From positions 39,691,501 to 39,755,500 of the forward strand of contig NC_091670.1 in NCBI RefSeq assembly GCF_042453785.1: a DNA stretch of 64,000 nt, in the 5' to 3' direction. The stretch's first letter is position 1. Every line of letters starts with the position of its first letter. The notes under the pieces are model-generated. The model had not been told where the DNA came from, ran no database searches, and saw only the letters and a list, made by a program, of their open reading frames with translations. Source of the stretch: Malus domestica. Its lineage: Eukaryota; Streptophyta; Magnoliopsida; Rosales; Rosaceae. Position numbers and translations under genes: made by a program. Positions 1-11,632 of the stretch are shown here, in pieces.

Positions 1-290
1 TAAACTTTTTTGTAAAAGTGCTTTTGGAAAAAAAAGCAGTCTGATAGTGGGTCTTTTCATTAAAGGGGCACTGTAGCTCCATGTGCTTTGAAAAAAAGCC
101 AGTTTTCCAAAGCTGCAAATAGCAGCTTCAGCTTTTTCCTTTAATTTCAGCTTATTCTCACAGCAGCTTTCAAAATAAGCCCTTTTTTTTCAGTTTACCA
201 AACACCTAAAACCCTCACATCTTTTTTTCATAGGTGCTTTTTTTTTAAGCACCTCACTCCCAAACTAGGTCTAAGCTGGTACCCAACAAT
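1..290. repeat. Hairpin-rich interspersed repeat fragment, cut by window edge
   Basis: The stretch alternates A/T runs with short self-complementary words (repeated agct, gctttt and aaaagc blocks) and ends with two copies of an aagcacct-like motif near 230-255. This looks like the right part of a small non-autonomous DNA element. The left end lies outside the window and no TSD can be checked, so the family is left open. Confidence 0.35.
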
Positions 291-1778
291 AATATCTCTT
301 AAAAAATAGAACCAGAAGAGATCAAAATGCCTTACTTGCCATATTGATTCAGTTATAATCCAAAATTTAGTATCCCAAAGACATACCTAAACAGATAGGG
401 CACTGGACTTCTTTCCGAATTTCCGCCAATTTCACTATGACAAATCTGTATACATTACCAACAAAAAGAAAATATTATCATAGAGCAGATGTAATGTATA
501 ATATGTAGGTTGCCCTATGTGCAAGTTTAATTTTTTGCACGCTTTGATTGGTTTTGCGCCAAGTGTTCCGTTCTTCAATTTCTTGGAGGGAAATACAGAG
601 GCTGGCACAAAAGAGAAAAAAAATATGAAAGTACAGAGCTTCTGCGGAAAGATCAGATAAAATAAATCACTGATCTTTTCAAAATATTGACTTCATCCTC
701 AAGCATAAATCCCTCGTTACATGAAACTTTTCATATCATTTTACCAGCCTGGACAACACACATGCATATCGAAACTAAAACATAGACTGCTGCATGTTGT
801 GGGGTTGCATTTTGCAAGCATACAAATGCCCAATTCAGCGTGCATATTCACGTTATTGTCGCCATTGTTTACCATACCCAAAAAGGAAAATAAGAACGTT
901 AGTTGCTTTCTTTTATAAACATGGCAACAATTATATCGAACGAGTAAAAACTAGCAAGCTTGGTGGTAAATATTCTGTAAGTAAAACACTTTTCTGTGGA
1001 AGTTTAGCAGAACAATGAGAACCCGGTATAGTAAGCAGATTGTTTGTTCCTTCAGCCAAGCGCCAACAAAACCAAGACACTATCGGGCAAGACTGAGAGA
1101 GTGAGGATTTCTGCTCGAAATGACCCAACAATCATCGAAACAAAAGACATGAAGCGAAGTGAAAATTCGGATCAGAATCTGCAGCTAATGAGCAAACCAG
1201 ATTGGGCAACATGCTTGAACCGCCCATGCACGATGGAACTTGAAGCTCGAATTCAAAAGATCCAAAACCCAACTCCACCAACCTTCTTCCCAACCCAAAC
1301 TCAACAATCCATCCCAGAAAAACAGAAGAGAAAACCCACATCAACCCAAAAGTCATTGCTTTCACAGTCACATACACACGTCAATCCACCCAGCTCAAAC
1401 CCAGCAACAGCTCGATTGATACAAACAAAAGAAAACAAAACCCAGCACGAAGAAAAGCATGCAGATCCCAAATCACACACAGCATTCAAACATCAAACAC
1501 TTACACAATCAACGGAAACGACCACCATAAATAGAAGAACGAGAAAAGCAATGAAGAAAAAAGAGAGGCTCACTCGTCTTTCTCTTCGGCGCTCTGTAAC
1601 GGGCTTCGATCGGACTCTGAGGAGCAAAAGGGAGGAGAAAGAACAGATGAAGCAACGGCACAGAGAATCAGAGAAGCAAAAATCCAAAAACCATGTAACG
1701 GGGAAGAAGAAACGTGCGTGTACGGTGTTTGTAAGCGGTGGGTTGGACGAATCTGGAGTTGGAAGAAATAAGACGTAC
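291..1778 (-). other. Probable first intron of the minus-strand edge gene
   Basis: No exon-like coding stretch is visible on either strand. Read on the minus strand, the sequence is T-rich with short pyrimidine runs, as in a plant first intron or leader. It follows directly from the donor site next to position 1779. A 284-codon plus-strand frame runs through 1044-1898, but it resembles no protein and is most simply an antisense accident of T-rich leader and intron DNA. Confidence 0.4.
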
Positions 1779-1872
1779 CCTCTTCGTCTTGCGGCGTTTC
1801 GTGGCTGTTTTCTCGGTAGTTCTGCGGAGGATCATCTTCCATGGCCTCGTGGGTGCGCTTCTGTGCCGGCAT
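1779..1872 (-). CDS. First coding exon of an unidentified gene, partial
   Basis: A minus-strand ATG at 1872 opens a short hydrophilic, acidic N-terminus beginning MPAQKRTHEAMEDDPPQNY. After 31 codons plus one base it meets a good donor (GTACGT at 1778-1773). Upstream on the same strand lie a pyrimidine tract and a TATA box, in the normal order of a plant promoter and leader. I do not recognise the protein, and the remaining exons would lie beyond the left edge. A second ATG 10 codons in could be the real start. The gene call rests on promoter, ATG and donor together, not on homology. Confidence 0.4.
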
Positions 1873-2027
1873 TGCTCTGGTTTGCGGCGGAAATTTAGCA
1901 AGGAACGAAACGGTTGTGTGTGAGAGTGAAATTGTGAGCTGATTGTGGTGGTCTCGGAGAGAGGAGAGAGAGAAGGATGAAGGTGGCGGTGGTGGGTGGT
2001 GGGTGGTGGTGGTGGTGGAGTGTGGCT

Positions 2028-2031
<4 letters not shown>

Positions 2032-2065
<34 letters not shown>
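2032..2065. repeat. (GA)n microsatellite in a leader
   Basis: About 17 GA units. On the minus strand this is a CT tract between the TATA box and the ATG at 1872, a common composition for plant 5' untranslated leaders. Confidence 0.9.
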
Positions 2066-2068
<3 letters not shown>

Positions 2069-2114
2069 GAGGGGTAGAGGTTCTCACAGGCTCGTTGTCT
2101 TACCGAAAATTCTT

Positions 2115-2123
2115 CTATTTATA
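2115..2123 (-). promoter_or_regulatory. TATA box of the minus-strand edge gene
   Basis: On the minus strand the sequence reads TATAAATAG. Transcription would start about 30 bases downstream, near 2085, just before the CT tract and about 210 bases before the ATG at 1872. Confidence 0.5.
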
Positions 2124-2301
2124 AAAAAATAAAATAAAAAGGAGACAATTCAAGCTTGGGTATTCAGTCAACACGACATACAGGGGTAATATGGTAAATA
2201 TATCTTCCATTTTTGCTTTACTTTTCTGTTTTTGTTTTTTATTTTTTATTTTTTGGGTTTACGTTGAGTTGCTAGCAATTTCTGGATTTGTAGTAAAAAA
2301 T

Positions 2302-2457
2302 GTCGTACCTAGTGCACAAGGCTCCCGCTTTACGCAGGGTCTGGGAGAGGTGAATGTCGGTTAGCCTTACCCCCATTTATGGAGAGGCTGCTCCCAAGTC
2401 TCGAACCCGAGACCTACCGCTCATGGACGAAGGCACTTGCCATCGCACCTTACCCCC
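2302..2457 (-). mobile_element. tRNA-derived SINE, copy 1
   Basis: Read on the minus strand, the element starts with a tRNA-like region (A-box-like ggcaagtgcc and B-box-like gggttcgaga) and ends in a GTGCAC...GTACGAC tail. A 17-bp direct repeat, atttctggatttgtagt, flanks it at 2278-2294 and 2458-2474, as expected for LINE-mediated insertion. It is the same family as 5605-5764 and 46128-46223. Confidence 0.9.
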
Positions 2458-3639
2458 ATTTCTGGATTTGTAGTGAAAAATAAAAATAAAAACTCGTTGT
2501 AGATTAGTTTTCTTTGATTGTATGCACTACTTAATGATTTGAAAATTTAACGGTTAAATTTTGTATATAAAGATATAATAGATCATTACAACAATTAAAT
2601 TTTGCATAAAATTTACGTTATTTAACAATACAATCATTATTACCGGACTTCCTATAAAATGAACGAATGTAAATTTATTAGTTGTAAGTTGTAACGAAAA
2701 TGCACCTGAATTTTCTTGTTACTTTAAATTTCTCTCCATTGCCATTGACTTGCAGGACGCCCTTTTTGTTCTTTATTCCTTTTACATTTTAAAAAGAATT
2801 GTTATTGTTATTGTTTAATATTTTTTCTTACTAAACTATCCCTATATCAATTATAAGTCCACAATCAATGTGTTAGATTTGGGTCCCATGGTGTTATACA
2901 TATTTGTTTTGGTTTTGAATTTTTTTGCTAAATACTTGATTGAAAATATCTAAGTTTTAAATTAGGAAAATTAATGAAAAAATGCTTGAAAATTTTGAGT
3001 TTTAATGATAAGGACAAAATAAAGGGTAAAATAAATAGTACCAGGTTTGACTTTTTAGTATAAAAATGTGGTTTTTCGTTAAAGTGAACACTACTGCGGA
3101 TTTTTCGTTAAAACGCCCTTTTAAATTTGGATTCACAAAAACTTGCTACGTTAGAGTTTAGTTTATTGATTCAAGCTCAGTGAAAGCATAGCTAGAAATG
3201 TGTCAACATAATGCACCTAACATCCATTGAAAGATGACGAATTTATCGTTGCTAATCATTGAAACGTTATTGGTAGAATTACTCATTTTTTTACAGAATG
3301 AACTGTGAATTATCTAAATAAGTAAAATATGGATTATTGGTACATGTGTTGACATCTATATATGCTTTTTTCAACTGAGAGTGACAATACTCTCCTAAAC
3401 AATCATTAAAAGATGCATAATATCAAACTATTTTCTTGGCATATACTAGTGTGATGGCATCTCTATTGTGTAATAATTGGAAATTTAGAAACAATTCCAT
3501 AAAACTAAAGATTCTAAACTTGTATGGATGATCTAGTACTAGCAAAGGTGAGTATAAATACCAACTCCAACAATCTAGGTTACAATATTAATAGGCATAA
3601 AAGCACCCTGCTAAAATTGCTTCGCTAGCATTATTTATA

Positions 3640-3795
3640 GGGTGGTATTGTCCACACATCTCTTTTTACCTCTCACACATTCTTTTTAATTTTCGGCTAT
3701 CAGATCATAATGAATGAATTGAAGAATATCAAATTATAGAAATTAACAAATTATGTGTGGAAAGTAAAAATAAGTGTGTGAATAACATTATCCAA
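3640..3795. mobile_element. Small MITE, vccacaca family, diverged copy
   Basis: The ends are approximate inverted repeats (gggtggtattgtccacaca versus tgtgtgaataacattatcc) around an AT-rich core with a ggctatcagat motif. The layout and core match the copies at 8884-9041 and 26205-26356. It is more diverged than the intronic copy in DEG15. Confidence 0.55.
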
Positions 3796-4134
3796 ATTGT
3801 ATATTTTTTTAAAGTGTCAAATAACCAAATATAGTAAGCCTTGCATGATCTTCGAAGAAAACAAACTTCACACTTTGCCAAATAATTTGTTAAATCTCAA
3901 AAGGTGGGGTTGTTGTATTAGCAAGCTTTCTATATTGACATTTCCTTCAAGGCTTTTCCAAATTCAATTTTTTTTTTTTTTAAAACAAAGCTCTTCCAAA
4001 TTCTTAAGGAATGAGTAATGCTAGTATGGGCCACTCATTAAAAAGTTGATATAAATGATTGGATTCACTTAATTTGTTTTGTAGAAAGTATTTAATTTAT
4101 GTTAACAACACAAACTTTCATTAATTCATTTGGG

Positions 4135-4300
4135 ATGAATGAGTTTCTCGAAAGAGGGACTCTTCAGAGATTTTCTGCTATCTTATGTTTTCGACACAAT
4201 ATTTTATAATGTTGACATAAAAATTGATGTTAACTATGTGGTGACAGAGATAACAAAGAGAGTATAACTTTTAAAAGATTCCTCTTAGCATTCATCTTCT
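4135..4300. repeat. MITE family D, diverged copy
   Basis: It shares a core (gacacaatattttataatgttgacat) and flanking agactc / cttagcat-like ends with copies at 41847-41998 and 46472-46630. The boundaries are approximate. Confidence 0.5.
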
Positions 4301-5339
4301 TAGAATAGTTTTAATCCAAACATTTTATGTATAACAGTCTAAATCTCTACTTTTACGTATTAAAATAATTTAGAGTATCGCTTCTTTAAAATAATAAAAT
4401 AAATAACCTATAGCCTAATATATTCAAAATGTATTTAACAGATTAAAAATTATATGCCACCATACCAAAAGATCACTTCTTTTCATACAAAGATATTATA
4501 CTATAGTGGCATGATATGGATAAGTCACATAACCAGCCAATAATACTAATAGTAGCTAAGTATTGAATTATTCGTCCATGTAATTTGAATACAAGACTTT
4601 AAACTTATTTATTTGTATATTACAAATGATATTCTACATAAATTTATATAAAAAAAAGTTTAAAATCAAGACACAATGAATTAAATAAATAAACTTTAAT
4701 CACTAGGTCATCAACCACTCAAAAGAGACTTCTCACTTACAAATTGAAATAAACGATACTCGACTTCTAACTTCCCCTTTAATTTATTTATTTTTTTAAT
4801 TTTTGGTTAGAAAATTAAGGACCCAACTAATTATTTTAATCTTCCAACTTTTTATGTTCTCTATATTTCGCCCAGATTCCACACCGAACGAGGGTAATTT
4901 GGTCAGATTCAATAAATCATATTAAACTTACGAAAAGTACGACAAGGCAGTGTATGGGGAATGACCAAATTACCACAAAAATTGACAGTAAATTGACTTT
5001 AAAAAAATTAATTTGATTACACAAGTATTATTTCAATTTTTTTTAGTTTTATTAAAAAATAATAAATAAAAATATAATAAATAATACAGAAAAATATAAA
5101 AATTTAATTTTTCATTAAAAGTAAATAATATCGAAAATATTTAATTAAAACTCCCAATTATAAAATGCAATTTGGTGGGCAAGTACAATTTTATTTTATT
5201 TTTTCTGATACATCAAAAGCCATACATATATCTCAAGTACGCGACTCTGTTCTGAGTCCCTGACTTCTGACCCTCTTCGGACAAACGTCCCTCCCTGCAA
5301 ATCGGGCACTCAGACCAAGACCACAGCCGTCTCCTTCCG

Positions 5340-8300
5340 ATGGGTCTGCCGGAAATCGTAGATTTCGCGCGCAATTTCGCCGTCATGGTCAGAGTCAAAG
5401 GCCCTGTAAGTCCCCTCTTTACAATCGTCTCTGAAAGTTTCAAACTTTCATCCGAGCTGCTCACTGATTAAGCTACCCTTTTCCCACGCAGGATCCAAAG
5501 GGCCTCAAAATGCGAAACCACGCTTTCCACCATTACCAGTAAGTTCGTAATTTTTCCAATTTCCTTTTTTTTTTTTTCTTTATCATTGTTTTTGTTGAAT
5601 TTAAGAGGTCGCACTTGGTGCGATGGTAAGTGCCTTTGTCCATGAGCGGTAGGTCTCGGGTTCGAGACTTGGGAGCAGCCTCTCCATAAATGGGGGTAAG
5701 GCTAGCCGACATTCACCTCTCCCAGACCCTGCGTAAAGCGGGAGCCTTGTGCACTGGGTACGACTTTTATTGTTTTTGTTGAATTTAATTTGGATTTTGG
5801 GCATGTGTAGCTCTGGGACGACGACCATTTCGGCGTCGGGAATGTTATTGCCGGACTCCCTTTACGACTCTGGTGTTGCTAAGCAACTTTTTGGCGGCGG
5901 TGGAGACGGTGGAGGCGGTGGGGGCGGCAGCCAACGGTCTCCTGTTGTCGTGGTGACTGTTGCTTCCATTGTTGAGCCTTTTCTCTCTTTGGAGCACAGA
6001 AAGGGCCTTGCCCAGGTTGAAATTCTGATGCTAGGATTTATATAATTGCTTCAATTTGCTATTTGGGTTGATAATTTATGCGTTTTCTGATGCTTTTTTC
6101 GGTGCCTTGCAGGGCAGGCATCAGTTGATTCCTGGGGTTCAGATTGATATTATGGTAGAGGTATAGCAATATAGCAAAACCCCAACATTTTGATTTCAAT
6201 TCTTTCATATTCTTGGTTAGATATAATAAGTGTTTAACTATTTGAGGGTGTTTTTGTTGACAGGATGAAATGAGGTTGGAGAAAGAATCTCGGGATTCGG
6301 ATAAAGCACATCCCTGCTGGTTTGCAGCACAGCTTTTAACACTGGTAGGAATTTGCTTACCCGGTTGTTTGATTGACTATCACTATACATTAGGAACCGT
6401 TTGAGTGTACAGTTGATGTAGAAAGTGCTTGTAACGACATTCTATAGAAGCTCCATCGTAACTGTCAGAAAGATTTCAACCATTTATTTCTTTTGTGCCT
6501 AGTTGACAATCCTTGATGCAATTATAGCGTTGTTGGTTGATTTCTGGAAAAAAAAAATTTGTGAGCATATTCATGATCAATATGCGGTCATCTTTTAAGG
6601 GGAAATGAAACTATTATTCGTATTAGAAAAATAAAATTAACCTTACTCATGTTCTTAAAAATACATGCAAATAGCTAATTATTATATGGAAGGACACACG
6701 ACTGAAATCGAAAAGTCAACTTTATAGCTAGGGTTCATTATATGTCTTTTGTTTCTCATATTTTCATAAATCCTACACTGCACATGGCTTCTGATGTTGA
6801 TCAAACTAATGCACCTTGTAGATTGACGTTCCTGCATCTGCTGCTGCAATCCAATCACTTATTGAAGCTTCTTTAAGCTCCCCCGATCATGGATGGGAGG
6901 TCGGTTGGTCTTTAGCCTCACATAGTAATGCTCCTCAGGCCCAGGTATGAGGTCTTTCTGTTTTGGGAATTGATGCAAATATTATCATCATGTGCAGATC
7001 TCTTGTAGAGAGAATTGTGTCATGTGACGTGGAAAGCAATTAATTGAGAAATCCATAACAAAGGTCACTGATGAACTGAGCAACTCTTCCTTTTCTGGTT
7101 GGTTGGGAGAAAGCTGCAGAAGCTAACAAGATAAAGATATCTCTTTAATGTTTTCATGTAATGTAAAACAATATTTTTTTAATTAATCACGACTGTGACA
7201 ATACATGCACTGTCATGGATGACCAGGTGGACTTTGGAGTCAGAGAATTGGGGAATTTAACTCTCACAGGCAAGTCAAATACAAGAATCGCCATTCTTGG
7301 AGTATCCCTAATTCCCAAGGTAAATTTACGCTCTTATCTTTCCTTTTAGCTATAGTTTTGGTGATAAATATCATGAGATACTGAACATGAGTCTCTAGTA
7401 TGTTTTGTTTTCAGACAGTGATAATACATTGTTTTTGGTCAGGACGTGCCAAATATAACCATATCACCCTCCAATCAAAGGGGGGACTTTCTTGTGGCTG
7501 TGGGTTCTCCTTTTGGTATCTTGTCAACTTTGCACTTCTTTAACAGGTAGCTTGTCTTTTCCCCATGCAAATTAGACATATGTTATGTTTCTGTTACTGT
7601 TTGATTGATGTTATGCGCTCTCTCTGGTTATTGTGTGAAGTCTAATTGTTTAATCCTACTGGTTCTTGATCTAATTCTTTGGCTCATATTTCAGTATATC
7701 AGTGGGATCCATTGCCAACTGTTATCCTCCTAATTCATCTTCTAGTTCATTGCTGATGGCAGACATACGCTGTCTTCCTGGTGCGAGCATTACCTGTAAT
7801 AATGTCCATTGATACTTTCATGCCATTGGTCTCTGATTACGTCTTACTTCTAAATCCATCAGGAGTGGAAGGTGGTCCAGTTTTGAGTGAGCAGGCACAA
7901 CTTATTGGTATGTTGATTAGACCGTTGAGGCAGAAGACTAGTGGGGCTGAGATTCAGGTAACTTGAGAACATTTGCTTGTGTGACTGTTCTGAAATTTCT
8001 TTTAGTTAACATGTCATCCAAAACTCTAGTCTTGGATAACAGCTGGTGATTTCATGGGAAGCCATTGCAACTGCTTGCAGTGACTTGCTGCGGAAGGAGC
8101 CCCATTATGTAGAAAAAGGGATTTCTGTTGACAAGGGAACCTCAGATGATGTAGGGAAGCCAATTTTAGCTGAGAGCCACGGTTCAAATGGAGCCATAAC
8201 ACATATTCAGGAATGCATTTATTCTAGTTGCTCCTCCCCGTCACCAGTTGAGAAGGCAATGGGTTCTGTTTGTCTTATAAACATTGATGATGGAGCATGG

Positions 8301-10529
8301 GCATCAGGTGTCTTTCTAAACAAGCAAGGTCTCATACTCACAAATGCTCACCTGTTAGAACCATGGAGATTTGGTAAAAGAACTGCAAGTGATGGAAGGC
8401 ATGGATCCATTTCTGAGGCATTATCTCCTAGGCATAGTGGACTATATGGCAAGCAAAAGAGTGAAGGTTGTCCCCCAATGGTTCACAGTAATGCAGATCC
8501 CTCAGTTGGCGATGAACATGGAGGATATGTATTGAGTTCTTACAGAGGTCAGAGAAGGATACGTGTACGCCTAGATCATAGAGACCCTTGGATTTGGTGT
8601 GATGCTAAAGTAGTGTATGTTTGCAAGGGACCCGTGGATGTTGCCTTGTTGCAACTCAAGTACATCACTGATCAGCTTTCTCCAATTGTCATGGATTTTA
8701 TGTCACCATCTGTAGGATCAAAGGCATATGTTATTGGACATGGACTATTAGGACCAAGATGCGGTATGGACCTTGCTTATATCTTTTTTTCGATCTACTT
8801 GTTTCTGTTTCTTGAATTTGGGTGCCCCTTGGAAATGAATAGTTTGATTGTGTCTACATGTCATTTCTTTTGGCCTTTTGTACAAGGGGTGGGTGTGATA
8901 TCCACACACCCCTTTTTACGTCTCACACACCTTTTTAATTTTTGGCTGTCAGATGGGATGAATTGGAGAAGATCGAAGGACAGTAATTAACAAGGGGCGT
9001 GTGAGAAGTAAAAGGGGGTGTGTGGATAGCACACCCCTTTGTACAATCTTAGTCTAGATTTACTGTACATAAGTGATTTAACAAATAGCATGACAATGTT
9101 GAACTTGAAAAAGAACTTTGTGCATAGATACAATTTATGCAGATCCTAAGCTTGAAGTTTTCTTCGTGTAATCTTGTTGCATTACCGATGCGTATAGGTT
9201 TGAAAAATGGATGTTCAGTCTTAGTGCTACAGTTGGGAGGGACAGTACATATGTCCTTACCTCTGTTGTGCAATTTTCATTTCCCACCAATAGTTGGCTT
9301 GTTTCTTTGCTTGATTTAAAAAGTCCTCTTATGCTTCATGTTCTGAATCCTGATCAAGTTTAATCACATTAGGGTTCTCCCCATCAATTTGTTCTGGTGT
9401 TGTCGCAAAAGTTTTAAAGTCAAAGTTTCCGCACTCATATCAAACGAACCGAAGTACTCAAGGAGATCTTCCTGCAATGCTTGAAACAACAGCTGCTGTC
9501 CATCCTGGTGGTAGTGGTGGCGCTGTCGTTAATTCAGAGGGTCATATGATTGGACTTGTTACAAGGTATGAAGAACTAAATTGTTGTATGGTGATTGTGT
9601 CTTTAATATTTTTTCTCTGTGGACACCCATGTTTAATAAGAATCACATCGAAGAAGCTGTGTAATTGGTTAACTAAATCAACATTACAGATCTGCACAAA
9701 CAATGGTATGAAATCTGATGTTGCCTTGTTCTGAAGACGCTGAAGTTTGTAATTTCTACCACGGTGTTGCCTCTGATGCTATTAAATCTGATCAAACACT
9801 ATAATAAGGATCATTTGGCAGAAATCATATCATTCTGTGTATCTACGTTGTTATTGAAGCTGCTTTCGGTGCCATCATCATCAATTCAGATCTTAGATAT
9901 GTTCATTATATATATATTAGTCCCTCGCTTGTTGCAGATAGATCTTCTGTATTTAATGAGATTTATTCTTGAAACAGTAATGCAAGGCATGGTGGAGGAA
10001 CAATTATACCACATCTGAACTTCAGCATTCCATGTGCTGCTCTCCTGCCAATCTTCAAGTTCTCAAAAGGTTAATTAGTCACACATATTATCAACGTTTT
10101 ATTTCACACGTTCTGGTCGTTTAAATTCATTTTATATGCTTGAATTTGTTTTATTGTTGGCGGCATACTGTATAAGATGTGTGGTGGAACTTGACTATTT
10201 TGTTTGGCTGCCGAAGGTCAGCAATTCTGAGAGATCTGACAACTGTAATTTTTCTTCCAACAGACATGCAGGATCTGTCACTTCTCCAAGTTCTTGACCA
10301 ACCAAACGAATATCTTTCTTCCGTATGGGCGTTGATGCCACCTCTGTCTCCCAAGCCCCCTCCTTTGCCGCCTCATATTCCAGAGTCATTACTACAAGAT
10401 AACAACAAAGAAGCAAAAGGCTCTCGTTTTGCAAGATTTGTCGCCGAAAGAAAAGATGTGTTTGAAAACCCAAACCAACTTGGCAAGGAAAGAAGACTTC
10501 CTAACAACCTTGTTCCTAGCAAGTTATGA
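5340..10529 (+). CDS. DEG15: DEG15, glyoxysomal/peroxisomal processing protease
   Basis: This is a trypsin-like serine protease of the Deg/HtrA group that removes PTS2 presequences from proteins imported into peroxisomes. Exons: 5340-5405, 5492-5538, 5811-6015, 6113-6160, 6264-6344, 6822-6944, 7227-7319, 7443-7546, 7695-7780, 7863-7957, 8043-8763, 9373-9565, 9978-10069, 10264-10529. All junctions are GT/AG and keep frame, giving 739 residues (about 709 in Arabidopsis, from memory). The predicted triad is His419 in TNAHLLEP, Asp515 in PVDVALLQL and Ser604 in [14 protein letters not shown]. The C-terminus is Ser-Lys-Leu, a classic PTS1 signal, so the enzyme itself is peroxisomal. A glycine-rich insert lies near residues 66-77. 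No PDZ domain is seen, as expected for DEG15. Intron 2 holds a SINE and intron 11 a MITE. The ORF is intact, so the gene is probably functional. Confidence 0.95.
5605..5764 (+). mobile_element. tRNA-derived SINE, copy 2, in DEG15 intron 2
   Basis: This is a full-length copy with a tRNA-like head (A-box ggtgcgatggtaagtgc, B-box ggttcgagact) and a tail ending gtgcactgggtacgac. A 20-bp direct repeat, attgtttttgttgaatttaa, flanks it at 5585-5604 and 5769-5788, so the insertion is recent enough to keep a perfect TSD. It lies in the same orientation as the host gene, inside an intron whose splice sites it leaves untouched. Confidence 0.95.
8884..9041. mobile_element. Small MITE with near-perfect inverted ends, in DEG15 intron 11
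   Basis: The terminal inverted repeats are aaggggtgggtgtgatatcc and its near-complement ending cacacccctt, about 158 bp apart, inside tgtac / gtaca flanks. The core carries the ggctgtcagat word also seen in the copies at 3640 and 26205. The arms can pair into a hairpin within the pre-mRNA. Confidence 0.75.
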
Positions 10530-11632
10530 CGTGCCGAGTATCCTGCATTGTTCTCATACCGAACTGAAGGGCGTCATCTGTTGAAAACCGAGATCAGGTT
10601 TTGGTACCTCTCGTACTGTTTGCTGTGCTTCACTGACTTCACAGATAGGGGAATAACTTTAAGGTTGGCAGAAGTGTTTTCAGTTAGGGATTGATTTTTT
10701 TGAACTTTGTAGGAAAAGCATTGTGCAATGCCAAATAATGTTCTCTGTTCCGAACAACAGTCTTATATCGACTGTAATGTGGTATGTCATATGCGCAATA
10801 TGAATTTGTTGCAACTTGCAGTGAAGCCATACGATTTAATTGTACTTGTACCTTATTTTGAGTCGGATCAGACTTTGTTGTTGTTGTACCCTGTTTTGAG
10901 TTCGATATTGTCGAAAGGAACACATTTGGGTCCAGTATGTCACGTGCAACGGGTTAATAAATTCTTCTCTTTCACTTGCAAAACCCATTTGGGGAGGTTG
11001 TTGAATTCATGACTTTAGCTTTGGGTGTAAATGCGAATGTGTATCGAAATCTCAAGGGGAGAGGTGAGATTTGGAATACTTAAAATACACTAAGAAATCT
11101 TTTCAAATGCTCACATTTTTAAAATTCTATAAAACAAATTCCTAATTGAATACATCTAAAATGTTATAAAATTCTTTAAAATCCTAATTCAATACATCCG
11201 GATATCTAAATATTTCTTAAAATCCTGATTAGATACATTTTGAATTTTAGATAATCACTTTAAATCTTAATGGGATACCCCTAAATTTATTAAAGGAATT
11301 AAATCCCTCAAAATAATACACCCACGTTAGTTTATTGGATTCGCCCCACTCTCGCAGGTGAGATCTCCGTTGTTGCATGTGGTCCGTTTAATATTCTAGT
11401 GGATAGAGTGTTGGGTTTCTACCTATACGTCTTGAGTTTAAAACTCCTCATTGTCTAAATTATTGTAATAGTTTCAAACTCTCATCCCCCAATTTCATAA
11501 TAATAATAATAATAATTAAAAAAAAATCTCCGTTGTTGAATAAGATTGTATTCTACCAGATACAATTAGGGTTAGGAAAAAAAAATACAATTAGGGTTAG
11601 GGTTAAGTCTTCTATATAAATCCATTATATTA
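10530..11632. other. DEG15 3' region and AT-rich repeat
   Basis: An AATAAA signal lies at 10956-10961, about 430 bases past the DEG15 stop and a plausible polyadenylation signal. From about 11060 to 11300 the sequence holds degenerate direct repeats built on an aaatcctaattgaatacatc-like unit. Two ttagggtta runs near 11566-11605 are too short to be telomeric. No gene is seen. Confidence 0.5.

Larger units (their letters stand above)
2475..5339. other. AT-rich intergenic region upstream of DEG15
   Basis: No open frame here resembles a protein. The region is strongly AT-rich and holds small repeats: one at about 2938-3120 that matches 26571-26729 in inverted orientation, and the two MITE-like elements listed separately. 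The last 130 bases before the ATG at 5340 become GC-richer and should contain the DEG15 promoter and leader. No convincing TATA box was found. Confidence 0.6.

Noticed and set aside
1044..1898. 284-codon plus-strand open frame, the longest single frame outside the host genes apart from the Dof proteins
   Set aside because: Composition is Lys/Thr/Gln-rich with no domain, and it runs antisense through a T-rich intron, leader and first exon of a better-supported minus-strand gene model.
11566..11605. Interstitial telomere repeat
   Set aside because: Only two or three ttaggg-like units, not the plant TTTAGGG array.
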